Shown: piece after piece, positions 1-11,379 of the stretch
Layout of the letters: the number at the start of each line of letters is the position of its first letter
Numbering within the stretch: the first letter of the stretch is position 1
DNA from: Elmis aenea
Taxonomy: Eukaryota > Arthropoda > Insecta > Coleoptera > Elmidae
NCBI GenBank assembly: GCA_947652605.1
Contig: OX393577.1
Span: forward strand, 3,658,868 to 3,722,867
Direction of reading: 5' to 3'
Length of the DNA stretch: 64,000 nucleotides
The notes under the pieces: generated by a model
What the model saw: the letters and a program-made list of their open reading frames with translations, nothing else
What the model was told of the DNA's origin: nothing
Database searches by the model: none
Program-made: the position numbers and the translations under genes

Positions 1-70
1 TACGATTTTAACGGCTTTTTGGCTAATATACATGTACAGGGTGGTTGATTGAGACCGGGACTTAAAAATA

Positions 71-2232
71 TACAGGGTGCGCCATTAGTGCGATAAAGTC
101 CATTATTGCCCTTAATGTCAACTTAATAAAAAAAAGTTTTCATTGAAACTTATAGTATTTCTAGACGTGCATGTTTTAAAATTAGTTTCAAGTATACAGG
201 GTGTTTCATAAAAGTGGGGCGTCACTAAAGGTTTTTTTTTTAAATTGAACACCCAGTATATTTTTGCATAATCGAATTCAGCAAGAAAATCTCCATATGA
301 CAGTATTTTGTTTTTTTTATTTTTTTGCGACGTTGCCAATTCATCTCAAAAAATCTTTGAATTTCCAGAAAAACAGGGTACAATACTTGTCAAGAGCACA
401 ACGTAATGAATAATAATTGGCAAATGATATTTTGTACATACAAAGTCAAAAGGTGTAGTCATAGTCTAAATACATCAAAATTAATTTATATTATACAGGG
501 TGTTTCTTATAGATGTGTCAACTTCCCAATTTTCAAACATCAATAACTTTTTTTTTTCAAATGGAACACCCTGTATATTATTACGTCATTTTGTTGCATT
601 TTTGTTTTTCTTCAACTTTTCTTAATACTTACCTATACCTAAAACTAATATTTTCGGAGATATTTACATTTAACTTATTCTTATAAGCGTTGTGTAGGGA
701 TTTCCTAGTTTTTTTGGAGTAGGCCCCGACTTTGACAATAGAAACAATAATTTCTGTAGTAACAAATGTCAGAGTAAATTGCTGTCAATTGTTAAAACAT
801 AAATAAATGAGTATAACATATTCAATATGAATTTTCCAAAAAAAGAATTGATTGATACGGTCTATGTTCAGGGTGGAGTATTTTCGATACCCATACAGGG
901 GGATAATCTCGGTAATTATCAGAGATTAAAAAAAAGAGGTATTTATTGTCGTAAACAATTTTTTTACTTATATAAATATCGATTCTTTACACCTAACTTT
1001 CTTATTTTAAATGGCCACCATGGTTGGCTTTGATATACATCAAAAGCTTACTTTTTACGCTTTTCAAAAATATATGATTTGCTTATGGTTGCTATTTAAA
1101 ATAAGGAAGTTAGGTGTAATATATCGATATTCGTATGAGTTAAAAAAAAATAATATTGCTATCTTATTAAGCACAAAAAACTATGCAAAAATGTCTAAAG
1201 TTTTTCTTCATCTTTTTGTTTAAGCGAGATATTTAACATTTTCGAAAATTGACAAAAATCCGGTTTTGACTATATTTCGAAAATTAAAAAAGATATCAAA
1301 AATCTGTGTACGACAATAAATTCTTCTCGAAAAAAGAAATCGAGACTACGTACTTAGTTTTTTTAAATCTCTGATAATTAACGTGATACCCCCCCCCTGT
1401 ATGGGCATCGAAAATACTCCACCCTGAACATAGACCGTATCAATCAATTCTTTTTTTGGAAAATTCATATTGAATATGTTATACTCATTTATTTATGTTT
1501 TAACAATTGACAGCAATTTACTCTGACATTTGTTACTACAGAAATTATTGTTTCTATTGTCAAAGTCGGGGCCTACTCCGAGGAAACTAGGAAATTCCTA
1601 CACAACGCTTATAAGAATAAGTTAAATGTAAATATCTCCGAAAATATTCATTTTAGGTATAGGTAAGTATTAAGAAAAGTTGATGAAAAACAAAAATGCA
1701 ACAAAATGACGTAATAATATACAGGGTGTTCCATTTGAAAATATTAAGTTATTGATGTTTGAAAATTGGGAAGTTGGGAAGTTGGCACATCTCTAAGAAA
1801 CACCCTGTATAATATAAATTAATTTTGATGTATTTAGACTATGACTACATCTTTTGACTTTGTATGTGCAAAATATCATTTGCCAATTATTATTCATAAC
1901 GTTGCGCTCTTGACAAGTATTGTACCCTGTTTTTCTGGAAATTCAAAGATTTTTTGAGATGAATTGGCAACGTCGCAAAAAAATAAAAAAAACAAAATAC
2001 TGTCATATGGAGATTTTCTTGCTGAATTCGATTATGCAAAAATATACTGGGTGTTCAATTTAAAAAAAATACCTTTAGTGACGCCCCACTTTTATGAAAC
2101 ACCCTGTATACTTGAAACTAATTTTAAAACATGCACGTCTAGAAATACTATAAGTTTCAATGAAAACTTTTTTTTATTAAGTTGACATTAAGGGCAATAA
2201 TGGACTTTATCGCACTAATGGCGCACCCTGTA
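71..2232. mobile_element. Large foldback (inverted-repeat) element with TACAGGGTG ends
   Basis: Two arms of about 870 bp (71 to about 942, and about 1355 to 2232) are reverse complements with few mismatches. The same 73-codon open stretch can be read outward from both arms with one residue changed. The ends read TACAGGGTGCGCC and its complement, so the element is bounded by TA on each side, as expected for a Tc1/mariner-type target. Each arm contains further internal copies of the CAGGGTGTT motif (near 193, 495 and 564 on the left). The spacer of about 410 bp holds a smaller, imperfect inverted pair of about 40 bp (972-1012 and 1093-1130). No transposase is encoded, so this is a non-autonomous element. 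Superfamily assignment is inference from the ends. Confidence 0.88.
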
Positions 2233-2830
2233 TGAAGAATGAAAAAGGGTATGGATCTGAAATTTTGGTTATGACCATAGTGGCATCTGATCTGTTTATT
2301 GAAAATATTTTCAAGATGCGACACTTCCGGAAATACCGGAAGTTGACGTCTACTTTCTTATTTCAAACACAATGTCTATTTTTTATTGCATTTTTGGATT
2401 CAAAACGTTATTTTAGAGGAATTTTTATTAGCATTCCCTATACCTAAGTGCAGTCATTTTTTAGATTTTTGGACGTTTTTGAAATTTTTTTGGTTTTCAT
2501 CGTGATGCTTAATATTATCTAACTCCGCCATTTTTGAAGAAAAAACGCTTAAATTTAGACCGTGCCTAGAAGAAACCTTGGAGTACATCCTGGAATTTTT
2601 TCAATCGATGCATTACCTACTTACAGGTTGTCCAAAATTTAATTTTCTTTTAATACAACTTCAAACCACTAAAACTCGTTTTTATCAAATACAATGCCCA
2701 AATTTTTTTTCATTTTCTAATGCAAAATTACATTCTGCATCAATCTGTATTAGCGTTTCCTATACCTATCTGCAACAATTTCGAGTTATTAAGAATTTTT
2801 TATAAAGTTAAGAGGAATTGCAACATTTTT
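2233..2830. repeat. AT-rich repeat remnant with two diverged internal copies
   Basis: This stretch directly abuts the right end of the foldback. It contains two diverged copies of a segment of about 90 bp, near 2363-2452 and 2693-2778. Both end in a related phrase (ATTAGCATTCCCTATACC and ATTAGCGTTTCCTATACC). The phrase CTATACCTA also occurs inside the neighbouring foldback. It is probably debris of a related non-autonomous element; no protein is recognisable. Confidence 0.4.
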
Positions 2831-4624
2831 AAATAGTAAGCCTTGGAAATGACCACATATGCCATTATTAATAACTGTAAACCACTTTTATTACGTTTGT
2901 CTAAAGTATCCATGAAAATGGAAAATCAAAAGTATTCAAACACGAATATTTTGAATTTATTTTACATTCATAGACAACCTTTATCCATTTAACCATCGTA
3001 TTGCCTCTAAAAATAAAAAAATAGTAATGACTTTATTCTTTGTATATTAGTACACGCTGTAAAGAAATATGCAATTTATTTTTAAAACGGAAATGATAAT
3101 GAAACAGCGCAGCGCTTAATCGTATTTTTACAGCTGTTTTTGTAAAAGAAGAGGAAACATTTTATTAATGTTTTATTATTATCATTTTTATGTTTACACA
3201 AATAATATATCAAAGTTGATAGTGATATGTGTTTTAACTCAATATAATGTTGACGTTTCATCTAATCAACTGAAGTTTTGTGTCAGTTTGTTCTACAATA
3301 TTAGTGAAACGAACATTATTGCTGTTGCGAAAGCATAGCCAGATAAGAAAATATATTTAATAAGAAAACATCGTAAGGAATTTTTGTATTTCCGTTAGCT
3401 ACCAGTTGCACAGTACACATTGCAGTATTTCTGGAGGAAGATGGGTATGTCCAGTGACGTGTATGTTTACTGTTTATATAAATAGTATCAAACTAAAATA
3501 AATTGCATTAGTTTATATATAAAGAAGCTTAAGTGGGCCATAACACACCGTTCAAATATAAATATACTCTTTAATGAATTGCTTCACCTTTAATTAACAA
3601 TAGCCTTGAGATCAGTACGTCTCTGATTATGATGTTCACTTATAGTTCGATTATTATTAAAACGATTATTATTTAGAGTGGGAAAAAAATTAAAAAAATA
3701 TTTAATATTAAAATGTAATTTTTGCATCGCAATAGAACACTATTTGTATTTTCAGGAAAAAAATCTTTATCAAATGAGTATAATACAGGGGTAAAAAATT
3801 CAATTGTTTTTTATTGCGCTTTTGTAATTCGAAAAAAAAATATTTAATTTTGTCTTATGGTGAAAAACTAAGTACCAAACAACTTTTATTCAAAACATTT
3901 TTCCGTAAAGTGGATATTTACTTAGATACATAGCATATTCCATACCTTTTGGACACACTATGTTTAATATTCAGTAATGACTACATACATTTTTTTTAAA
4001 TTAATGGAATAATACAGATCACAGTCTTGAACTTCGAACAATCTTTTTTATCCTTTGGTATCTTTTTTTAATCGAAATGAAACTGAAGTTACCTTATCAG
4101 TAAGAAATAAACTGTAAAAATAATATGAACTCATGGCATTCATTGATAGATGTCAAACGATAATAAAAACGCAAACTTGTATCACATGTCCCTTAAATTT
4201 GCCACTATGTATTTTGTATAAAATCCATGAGAATTTGTATAAAATCCAGATGTGTTAGTCACACATGTATCTCTTGTAAATTCAAAAAAATGCATGCAGA
4301 TGTATACGAATTTTTTAAAGGAATCTGCCAACGAAAACAGTGCCACTGGCAAGATGAAATATTTTTTTAATTAAATATAATTTCTTAAGGTGATTTTTTT
4401 TGTGTAAAAAACTGTAAAGTAGCTCGCAGCTAAATATTTTTATGTTCAAACGGGTGTACCGACACCGCTCAAAATTTATTGATATTGTGTGTTTTTGCAG
4501 ACATTTCGGCAGACAAAATATTATTGCTACCAAGTTTTTTCAGCAAGGCGTCGAAAATAAAACACAGGCGTATTAACGCATTTGTAAATTGTACTTAAAA
4601 TAAACAAAATTAAATTACATTTTA
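2831..4624. other. Intergenic AT-rich DNA without a recognisable gene
   Basis: I see no supported coding sequence, RNA gene or element end here. There is a small tandem duplication of TTTGTATAAAATCCA around 4210-4250. The short open stretches have no family-like motifs. Confidence 0.6.
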
Positions 4625-4650
4625 AATTATGGGGCAACTACCCCATAATT
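4625..4650. repeat. Perfect 10-bp-stem hairpin
   Basis: AATTATGGGG and CCCCATAATT form a perfect 10-bp stem around the 6-base loop CAACTA. It sits at the outer edge of the first copy of the ATTGGTCG repeat. Its function is unknown and it may be a decayed element end. Confidence 0.6.
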
Positions 4651-4975
4651 TTACTAACCATAATGTTACCAATAACAAACTCATATTTTCTAAGACCAAT
4701 AAACATAATCATGCACTGATGATATTCTTTTCGCAATTAACAGATTTTCATGCTTTTATTGGTCGTTTCTAAGAAATCTGAGTTTGTGATTGGTCGAAAA
4801 TATAAATTTGGAGAGGGAATTAAATGGTTTGGTCTTGATAATTTTATAACGAATTTCGGCGACCAGTAGCGTTAATTTAATACAGATTAAACCACACCCC
4901 TGACGCACCACTCTGACAGTACTTGTAAAATTTGACATAACATACATTTAATTTGACAGGTAGGCTAGGTGAAGG
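4651..4975 (-). repeat. Interspersed ATTGGTCG repeat, copy 1
   Basis: This segment is the reverse complement of most of 8815-9100 and of 13864-14000. All three share the phrase CTACTGGTCGCCGAAATTCG and a module of about 39 bp with ATTGGTCG at both ends. The end near 4955-4975 (ATTTGACAGGT, GAAGGAAATG) matches the far end of the other copies but in the opposite orientation, suggesting that the parent element had inverted ends. It encodes no protein. It is probably a non-autonomous DNA element; the class is not determined. Confidence 0.75.
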
Positions 4976-5015
4976 AAATGTTCTGACAAAATATAACTCG
5001 TGCATTGCAAATAAT

Positions 5016-5728
5016 CAGTGATGTGAGTGTGTCATATGACCTCGTCATGACAGTTTGTCATGACGGTCATGACGTCACGTCACAATGATTTTAAATGACC
5101 GTGACCATTCTAACCTCCAAAATTCAAAATGACAGTTTTTCTAACATCCAAAAATGACAGTTTTAAGTTTACATGGTGGTTGTCACTTGATTTGTGTTAA
5201 TCTTAATTGCAATATCTTTAATTAAAAGTTAAATAACACTATATAAAGTATTCTGAAAGTTGGTAAACACAATGCGGAGAAAAGGAAAGGTATTTTACTT
5301 TTTTCTACGTTATCCTGCAAGTTCGCAGCAAAAGGTAGCTACTTATGGTTGCCAATTTTGTAGAAAGAGATACGGATTACATGCCACTAGAATGGCAGAA
5401 CATTTAATTACAACATGCAAGAAATGCCCAGAGCATGTAAAATTAAAATTGAAACGCAAATAAAAATTGTATTAAAAAAAAATTAGCTCTCAGCATAAGT
5501 AGTCCAAAATCACCTTCAACTCCCTCGACTTCTAGAGCCTTCTCTGAAGGAATACAATACCCAGATAGAGATACTGATGCTAATAATTCTGCTTTTTATT
5601 TATTATTCCTATTACATATATATTAATTTTATACCATTGTTATAAAAATAATCATAAATGACGGTCATATGACCGGTCATGACGGTCATGACGTCACAAT
5701 CATAAATGACCGTCATTTCACATCACTG
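5016..5728. mobile_element. Non-autonomous hAT-type element with perfect 8-bp target duplication
   Basis: The ends CAGTGATGTGA and TCACATCACTG are perfect 11-bp inverted repeats. They are flanked by the identical 8-bp duplication CAAATAAT (5008-5015 and 5729-5736), the length typical of hAT insertion. Both subterminal regions are rich in TCATGACG and TGACGTCA palindromes, probable transposase-binding sites. At 713 bp it is much too short to encode a full hAT transposase, and it carries only a zinc-finger fragment. The intact duplication suggests a fairly recent insertion. Confidence 0.92.
5260..5463 (+). pseudogene. BED-type zinc-finger fragment of a hAT transposase
   Basis: The 67-residue open frame lies inside the 713-bp hAT element. 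A central CQFC pair is followed by HATRMAEHL and then CKKC, fitting the C-x2-C...H...C/H pattern of the BED finger at the N-terminus of hAT transposases, where it binds DNA. The catalytic RNase-H-like core and the dimerisation region are absent. After the stop at 5461-5463 the reading continues in another frame for about 40 codons (rich in Ser, Pro and Thr, roughly 5500-5620), so one small frameshift ended the frame. Either ATG (5260 or 5272) could start it. It is probably a relic; a stand-alone DNA-binding peptide is possible but unsupported. Confidence 0.65.
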
Positions 5729-5736
5729 CAAATAAT

Positions 5737-6389
5737 CTATAATTTTTGACAAATCTTCACTCATGCAAGTTGAATCAGAAAAAATTACTCGTGCACTCGG
5801 GTTTTTTTCAGCTCAATTTGCATTCGGGCATATTTACCAAAAATTATCGATAATTTTTAATACACTTGTAATATTACTACTGATAATATTCGGTGGTATT
5901 GATTATCGTATTTTTTTAGTTGTAATTTGATGGTAACAGGCGCTATAACTTTAACGACTCGAAAATTAAATGAGCAACCCCGTTGAACGTAAAACATTCA
6001 TTATGCTGTACTTAATCTAATATGGCTGGCTCTAATCAATGTTAATGGGCATTAATTTCAGACATAAATCAGCTGAACCAGTAATCGCAGTTGGCATAGA
6101 ATGTAATTGAAATCACATGACTAACGAATGAAAATAAATAGTCTAGACTTGGTCCTGTATCTACCTATTTATTTCATCCGTAGCTGGCATTCTTTGTTAG
6201 TACATAATGCTGGCAGATGTTATAAATTAACTGATCAACCTGGAATGCAAAGTCAATGGCCCAGAGATCTCGAATCCTGAAATAAGTTAGCCTATTTAAC
6301 TGTTAGTGCTTACCAAATATTGCTTTATTACTTGCTCGTTTTTTTTTTCAATTTAACATACGCTGCACCACACTATATGGACAGAACAA
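5737..6389. other. Intergenic DNA, nothing recognised
   Basis: AT-rich sequence between two DNA transposons. I see no coding, RNA or repeat feature that I can support. Confidence 0.6.
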
Positions 6390-7672
6390 ACAGGGTTTGC
6401 CAATAAGTATGACGGGGTTTTAGTAGGCGATAAAACGAACAAACAAAAACCAATCACATGTTCAAAAACTAAATTTAATAGCTAAAATTATGCAATTTTA
6501 CTACATACACCTAGTGTTTAAAAATAACCTCGTTCAAATGATTCCCATGAGAATGAATACATAGACTCTCGTAACAAAATTCAACACCACACGCTGCAAT
6601 CGCGATTGATGTCCCTTACTTGACGTTCAATTCAGTTCTTGAAGTGTGCATGGTTTATCCCTCTACACTCGACTTGAGATAGCCCCATAAATAAAAGTCA
6701 GGGGCACTCAGATCGGGTGATCTTGTAGGCCATTGAATGTCACCGAATCGTGAGATAACTCTTCCCGGAAAAAATTATCGCGCAGTGTTCATCAACTAAA
6801 GAGCTGTATGGGCCGTAGCACCGTCCTGTTGGAACATGACATTGTTTAAACCGAGTCTTCTTACTTCAGGCATGAGGAAGTTTTGCAGTATATCCACGTA
6901 CCGATCAGAGGTAACCGTTACAGTCTGATTATCCAGTTCCAAAAAATAAGGACCAATAATTCATGATGTGGTGACTCCACACCAAACGATAACTTTGGGA
7001 CTGTGTAGAGGTTTTTCATGCAAACTCAAAAGTTTTTCCGGAGCCCAGAAGCTTTGCTTACTTAGGTATCCATCTAAATGAAAATGGGTCTCATCGGTCA
7101 TCATAAGTTCATTCAGTAGATTTTCATTGGCATTGAAAATGTTCACAAAATTGTACACGTGCTCTCTTATCCTGGGCTTTTAGTTTCTGAACAATCTGAA
7201 TCTTATAAGGGTGAAAGTGTAGATCGTGTTTCAAGATTCGCCGAAACGAAGTATTCGAGATGTTCAAAGCTTGAGAATGTCTTTTAGCTGTACGGGTCGG
7301 ACTCTGTTCGACAGCAATTCTTGCACGTTCAATGTTCTCAGGAGAACGAACTGAACGAGTAGCACCCGAAAATTTTGAAACAACACTTCCACGAGCACGA
7401 AAGTCACGTATCCTGAAAGAGTTTCGTCTGTGGGTATTCTTCCGTGTCTTGCAACTTGGAATTCACGCCGAAACATTCTTTGCGTTTCTACAATGCTACG
7501 AGTTTCGAAAAACGTCTGTTTGCGAAAATTCGTTGGTATAAAGGAAAATGTGCCATAGCTTCATAAATTGCAAAGACCCTCAAAGATCTTTTGACGTTTA
7601 TGAAGTTTCAGTGTTGCCTATGTTTTTTTCTACAGCTACTTAAATCCCGTCATACCTATTGGCTAACCCTGT
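6390..7672 (-). mobile_element. Decayed rosa-type (DD41D) mariner with both termini
   Basis: The left end (ACAGGGTTTGCCAATAAG...) and the right end (reading inward ACAGGGTTAGCCAATAGG...) are inverted repeats of about 40 bp with four or so mismatches, ending near GACGGGGTTT and AGTAG. A broken transposase fills the minus strand between them. The total length, 1283 bp, is normal for a mariner. TA is visible at the right edge; the left edge has mutated. Confidence 0.88.
6635..7550 (-). pseudogene. Broken DD41D mariner transposase (rosa-like)
   Basis: Read on the minus strand, the remnant starts near 7550 with a helix-turn-helix region (ETQRMFRREFQVARHGRIP). It passes through TDETHFHLDGY around 7100, which supplies the first catalytic Asp, then QQDGATAHTAL, which supplies the second, and SPDLSAPDFYLWGYLK, which supplies the third. 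Counting codons between the second and third Asp gives 41, the signature of the rosa branch. The frame is broken by shifts in the N-terminal half and by three stops in the C-terminal half (after TAL, after NTAR, and after SSVEG). It would have catalysed cut-and-paste transposition and is now dead. Other copies could in principle mobilise its ends. Confidence 0.88.
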
Positions 7673-8139
7673 ATAAAGCTCTGTTTCCTGAATACTTAAA
7701 AATTTGATTATTGTGCCCACTAAACATTCATATGTTTTTGTGTATCAAATCCAAACTCGTATGGAGTTTTTAAATTTTGATATAAATTCATATTAACTTT
7801 GAATGAAAATCATCTAAACAAGAAAGAACGGAACGAGCATACGAAATTTAGATCCGCTATGAAATATTAAGAACGTGGGGATATATCTGTCTTTATTTTT
7901 TCCTCGATTCCGTACTGAAAATAAATAAAATATCGACTAAGTAATTTAGTATTATTTGGGATCTTATTCGACTTGAGAATGCAGCCCTGAATGTAATATT
8001 CGTTCAAGGTTTTTTTTCCAGAATCAGAGTTGTGTTTTTTCAACGTTTTTTCTAAGCCTTAAGCTTGTAAACGTAGAAAAACTTTTATTTTAGTATTTTA
8101 GTAAGAATGATAACTTCAGAACTAGGGTTTCTCATATAA
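7673..8139. other. Intergenic DNA, nothing recognised
   Basis: No feature beyond AT-rich sequence is supported here. Confidence 0.55.
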
Positions 8140-8570
8140 TAGATACATTTTTGCTCGTCCCGGGATTCCGGAAACAGATTGTTCTACTTGCCGGGATCCC
8201 GGAAAGTTACAAAATATGTCAACATTTTAAAATAAATAACCAGAAAATGGAAGGGGGCAGTTTATTACTTAAAAACAACTCCAAGTCATATCGTAAATAC
8301 ATTATACTCCATGATTATTATTATTAATAAAATAATTTTGGTGAGAGAATATCGCCTTTATATTGCAATTTTATTTTAATGAACACAATAGCATAATTTT
8401 AGCAATGAATTTTTGTAATATGATTTAAGAAAACAAAAGGGGATCCATGCTTTGGTCACTTAGTCTTATTCTTAATTTATTAACAGAAAGTTCTGCCGCA
8501 TAAAATGCTTTCTCAGTCTCTATCGATGTGGGTGGAATTGTCTTAAGAGCATCTAGCAGAGACATCGTTT
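8140..8570 (-). mobile_element. Remnant of a hAT element
   Basis: The segment has GC-rich near-palindromes (CCCGGGATTCCGG at about 8160 and CCGGGATCCCGG at about 8193), of a sort I associate with subterminal regions of insect hAT elements. A hAT transposase C-terminus follows on the minus strand. I could not find matching terminal inverted repeats or a target duplication, so the boundaries are approximate. Confidence 0.55.
8436..8566 (-). pseudogene. hAT transposase C-terminal dimerisation fragment
   Basis: Minus-strand translation gives an uninterrupted stretch of about 43 residues including KTIPPTSIETEKAFYAAEL and then KLRIRLSDQSMD. This matches the hallmark hAT dimerisation region, normally PPTSxExERxFSxAG followed by a short helix and R-x-R-L. 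It ends soon afterwards at a stop. The N-terminal BED finger and the catalytic core are absent here. It belongs to a different hAT lineage from the fragment at 11110-11315. Confidence 0.82.
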
Positions 8571-8814
8571 TTATTAATAAAATTTCATTTATAAGCTATT
8601 TTGCTTCGCGTTACTAGGGTACACAAAAATAAAACTGTAAAACTATTTTGATGGTATAAACTTTGTCATGGAGACCTGGCTTCTTTACACAAAGTAGGGG
8701 TGTACATAATTTGTTATTCTAAAGTTGAAAAACTATTTTGAAACAAGAATAAAGTTTTTCCATAAATTAATGTTAGTTAAAATATTCATAACAAATTCTG
8801 ATAAATATAATATT

Positions 8815-9215
8815 ACAAATTTTACAAGTACTGTTTTAGTGGTGTGTCAGGGATGTGGTTTAATCTATACTAAAGTAACGCTACTGGTCGCCGAAATTCG
8901 TCAAAAAATTATCAAGACCAAAATATTTAATTCCCTCTCCAAATTTATATTTTCGACCAATCACAAACTCAGATTTCTTAGAAACGACCAATAAGCGCAT
9001 GAAAATCTGTTAATTGCGAAAAGGAGATTATCAGTGAATGATTATGTTTATTGGTCGTTTCTAGGAAATCTAAGTTTATTATTGATCGAAAACGCAAATG
9101 TGACAGGGATCAACATCTGACAGGGGAATGTAAAATTATTACCGTGTAATAATGCTCCTATTGGTAGTCTCTAGATTGTGACTCTAGATTTGACTGGTGA
9201 AGAAAATTTTCAGCA
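8815..9215 (+). repeat. Interspersed ATTGGTCG repeat, copy 2
   Basis: This is the longest of the three copies. It begins around ACAAGTACTG, includes CTACTGGTCGCCGAAATTCG, and ends near GATTTGACTGGTGAAG. The module of about 39 bp bounded by ATTGGTCG occurs twice within it in opposite orientations (about 8955-8993 on the minus strand and 9050-9090 on the plus strand). An open frame of 89 codons runs through 8725-8994, but it is shared only because the repeat is shared and shows no protein motifs. Confidence 0.75.
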
Positions 9216-10512
9216 AAACTTGTACGTGCGTCACTATTTTGAGGTTATTTTGTTGCTTGCAATAGTGACAATTAAAAACAGTGGGAGTATATTAGAAACC
9301 GATTTGAAAGAATTTTTATTATTTTGTTAACGTGGTTGTAGAAAGTCATTCGAGAAAATTTACGTGGTTTTTTAAAGTCATTTTGGAAAATTATGCTCAA
9401 TATAAGTAGATTTATTAACAGAAGTTTAGGAGAAGCCATTTAAAAAAATGTATGTGTTGTGTGAATAGAAAAAAATTGCGGACCGCTGTCATTCCTTAGG
9501 TAAAATAAAATTGGATTTTTAACGTTGTACTCAATCATGGCAAATTATAACGAACAAAACTACATTAATTCATTAAAATGTGCCTTCATTTTCTTCTATT
9601 CTTTATCCTTTAATATTTTATTTCTGGCAAAAATAAGAAACTACTTCTGTTTTGAATTTTCTAAAAAGATATTTACTGCACTTCAACAAAAAACTGTTTT
9701 TTTCGTAGTATTTTGAAAAATTTCCATTTAAATGTTGACAGTTGTACCTAGCGGTGACTCATTTTGAACGATTTGCAAAAATTTATCCGTAGGTGTCGAC
9801 ATGGAATGCAATTATTCATTACTCCATTAATAAACTGAAACGTAAACGCGCAATAAATCTAAATTAAAATTATTTCGCTACATCTGAATTCATAAACAAA
9901 ACGTTTTTATGCACTAGGACCTTACGTAACCCGTTGAGGTAGGACTGCAAAGTTTAAGGTACGTCAATCATGTTTCACAACGCGAAAACTAATTTTAATT
10001 CGCCTCATCGATCCGAACAACCAATACAAAGTTTTAGGGCGTGCTTAATTTTAAACTATTGAAGTAATTAATGTTAGAAGAAGCAGTTTTTTTTTTGAAT
10101 GAGTGACTTGAAGACGGTTTTACGATTTTTGAGTGACTCGCTGGCGTTTGCGTGTAATAGTGGGTAAATGTTTGGAAACGTAGATGCCATGTGACGTACG
10201 TTGGAGCGTCACAATGGCACGGAATTTATTCTCGACCTATCTCACTCATTCTCATTAGTTTTCGTGATACTAGAATGCTTTCTAATTACGCGTTTCGCCC
10301 ACAGGTTTCCGTTTTCTAGATTACACTTCTACCAGTGGTGTAGTAGAAATATTGGGCCCTAATGCAAAAATCATGTAAGGGACCCACACCGTGGTATAAT
10401 TTTTTTTTTTTTAATTTCAAACTAGTAGAGTTTATGGCAATAGAATCTGGTCTTTGAGACCAATAAGCAGTTTAATTCTAACCTATATTAATACTGTTCA
10501 AACTTAGTCCAA
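9216..10512. other. Intergenic DNA, no supported gene
   Basis: The stretch is AT-rich with a slightly more mixed composition at 9900-10330. A phrase near 10332 (CAGTGGTGTAG) resembles a DNA-transposon end, but no partner was found. Nothing else is recognisable. Confidence 0.55.
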
Positions 10513-11030
10513 GGTTTACCCAATAGTAGTCCTTAGTTTGCTAATATTATGTATAAGTACAATAATTAGGTATATTACCGGACCTAGTACGCTTCCTTGT
10601 GGAACTCCTGCTTTAATTTCTTCAAGTTCTGAATAAGATTCTTCTTGCTTTATTCTGAAGTGTCTCTCAGAGATGTAGAACTGAAGAATTTGGGAGTATT
10701 GTTTTGGGAGAAGCGTGGTAAGCTTATAATTTAAAATATCATGCCACACTTTGTTGAAAGCCTGCGGTACGTCTAGAAAGATGGTAGAACAAACTTTTTT
10801 TCTTCTAGGGCTTTTTCTATGACATTGGTAACTCTGTGTACCTGGTCAATAGTTGAATGTTTATTTTTAAATCCAAATTGATGAGAGGGAATTAGTTCTT
10901 TTTCTTCTATTATTGGCTTCATACTTTTGAGCAACAGGTTTTCGAACAGTTTCGATATAACAGGCAATAATGAGATTGGCCTATAAGATGAAACTTCATG
11001 GGGAGGTTTTCCTAATTTAGGGTATAAATA
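10513..11030 (-). pseudogene. Jockey-like non-LTR reverse transcriptase fragment
   Basis: On the minus strand the translation runs from KLGKPPHEVSSYRPISLLP through VISKLFENLL, HQFGFKNKHSTIDQVHR and FLDVPQAFNKVWHD to IKAGVPQGSVLGP. These are successive fingers and palm motifs of a jockey-clade reverse transcriptase. A one-base slip in an A-run near 10795-10805 splits it into two frames. The metal-binding Asp in the AFDKVWH motif is now Asn, and the fragment stops before the YADD box. Endonuclease and 3' end are missing. It is a dead fragment of a LINE that copies itself by target-primed reverse transcription. Confidence 0.88.
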
Positions 11031-11109
11031 TAAGATATTTTAATTTTACCCCGCAGGTACACATATTACTTACTATTTGGTTATAGGAGTAACTTTCATA
11101 TAATTAACT

Positions 11110-11315
11110 CACCGATTTTAACATTTCTTCTACGTTGCCATGTTTGCAAAATCACTAATAATTTTTTTAAGCCCCATTTTTGATGCTACTTTAAGTTCAA
11201 TGGCCAACATAGCAAGATTGTTAAGTCTAGATTGTCCAATTGAGTTTTTTTTTGGTAATCTGTTAAGACTTTTAATTTGTTTAATGATTTTTTAACACTA
11301 GTTACAGTTACCGGT
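11110..11315 (-). pseudogene. C-terminal fragment of a zinc-finger MYM/TTF-type hAT transposase
   Basis: Minus-strand translation gives LPVTVTSVKKSLNKLKV near 11310-11260 and, after a frame slip in an A-run, GQSRLNNLAMLAIELKVAS followed by KIISDFANMA. This order matches the dimerisation region of ZMYM/TTF-type hAT proteins, where PVTxASxERSFSKLK is followed by RLxNLAMLxIE and a short acidic or basic helix. The rest of the transposase is not visible. It sits between two non-LTR fragments, a common arrangement in decayed repeat clusters. Confidence 0.7.
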
Positions 11316-11379
11316 AAAGTAAAAAATAGAATGAATACCTACGGTATATTATTATTTAGTCATGAGTACCTACTTCTAC

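Noticed and set aside
118..339. 73-residue open frame repeated in both arms of the first foldback as a real gene
   Set aside because: It is duplicated only because the arms are inverted copies, and it includes the repeat's own CACCCTGTATA motif. No protein motif is present.
8725..8994. 89-residue open frame within the ATTGGTCG repeat
   Set aside because: The parts shared with the other copies are explained by the DNA repeat; no conserved protein features are visible.
9525..9716. 63-residue open frame
   Set aside because: Low-complexity, AT-driven sequence with no motif, no conserved context and no evidence of splicing.
10331..10395. CAGTGGTGTAG near 10332 as a hAT or similar transposon end
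   Set aside because: No inverted partner or target duplication was found, and the phrase is short.
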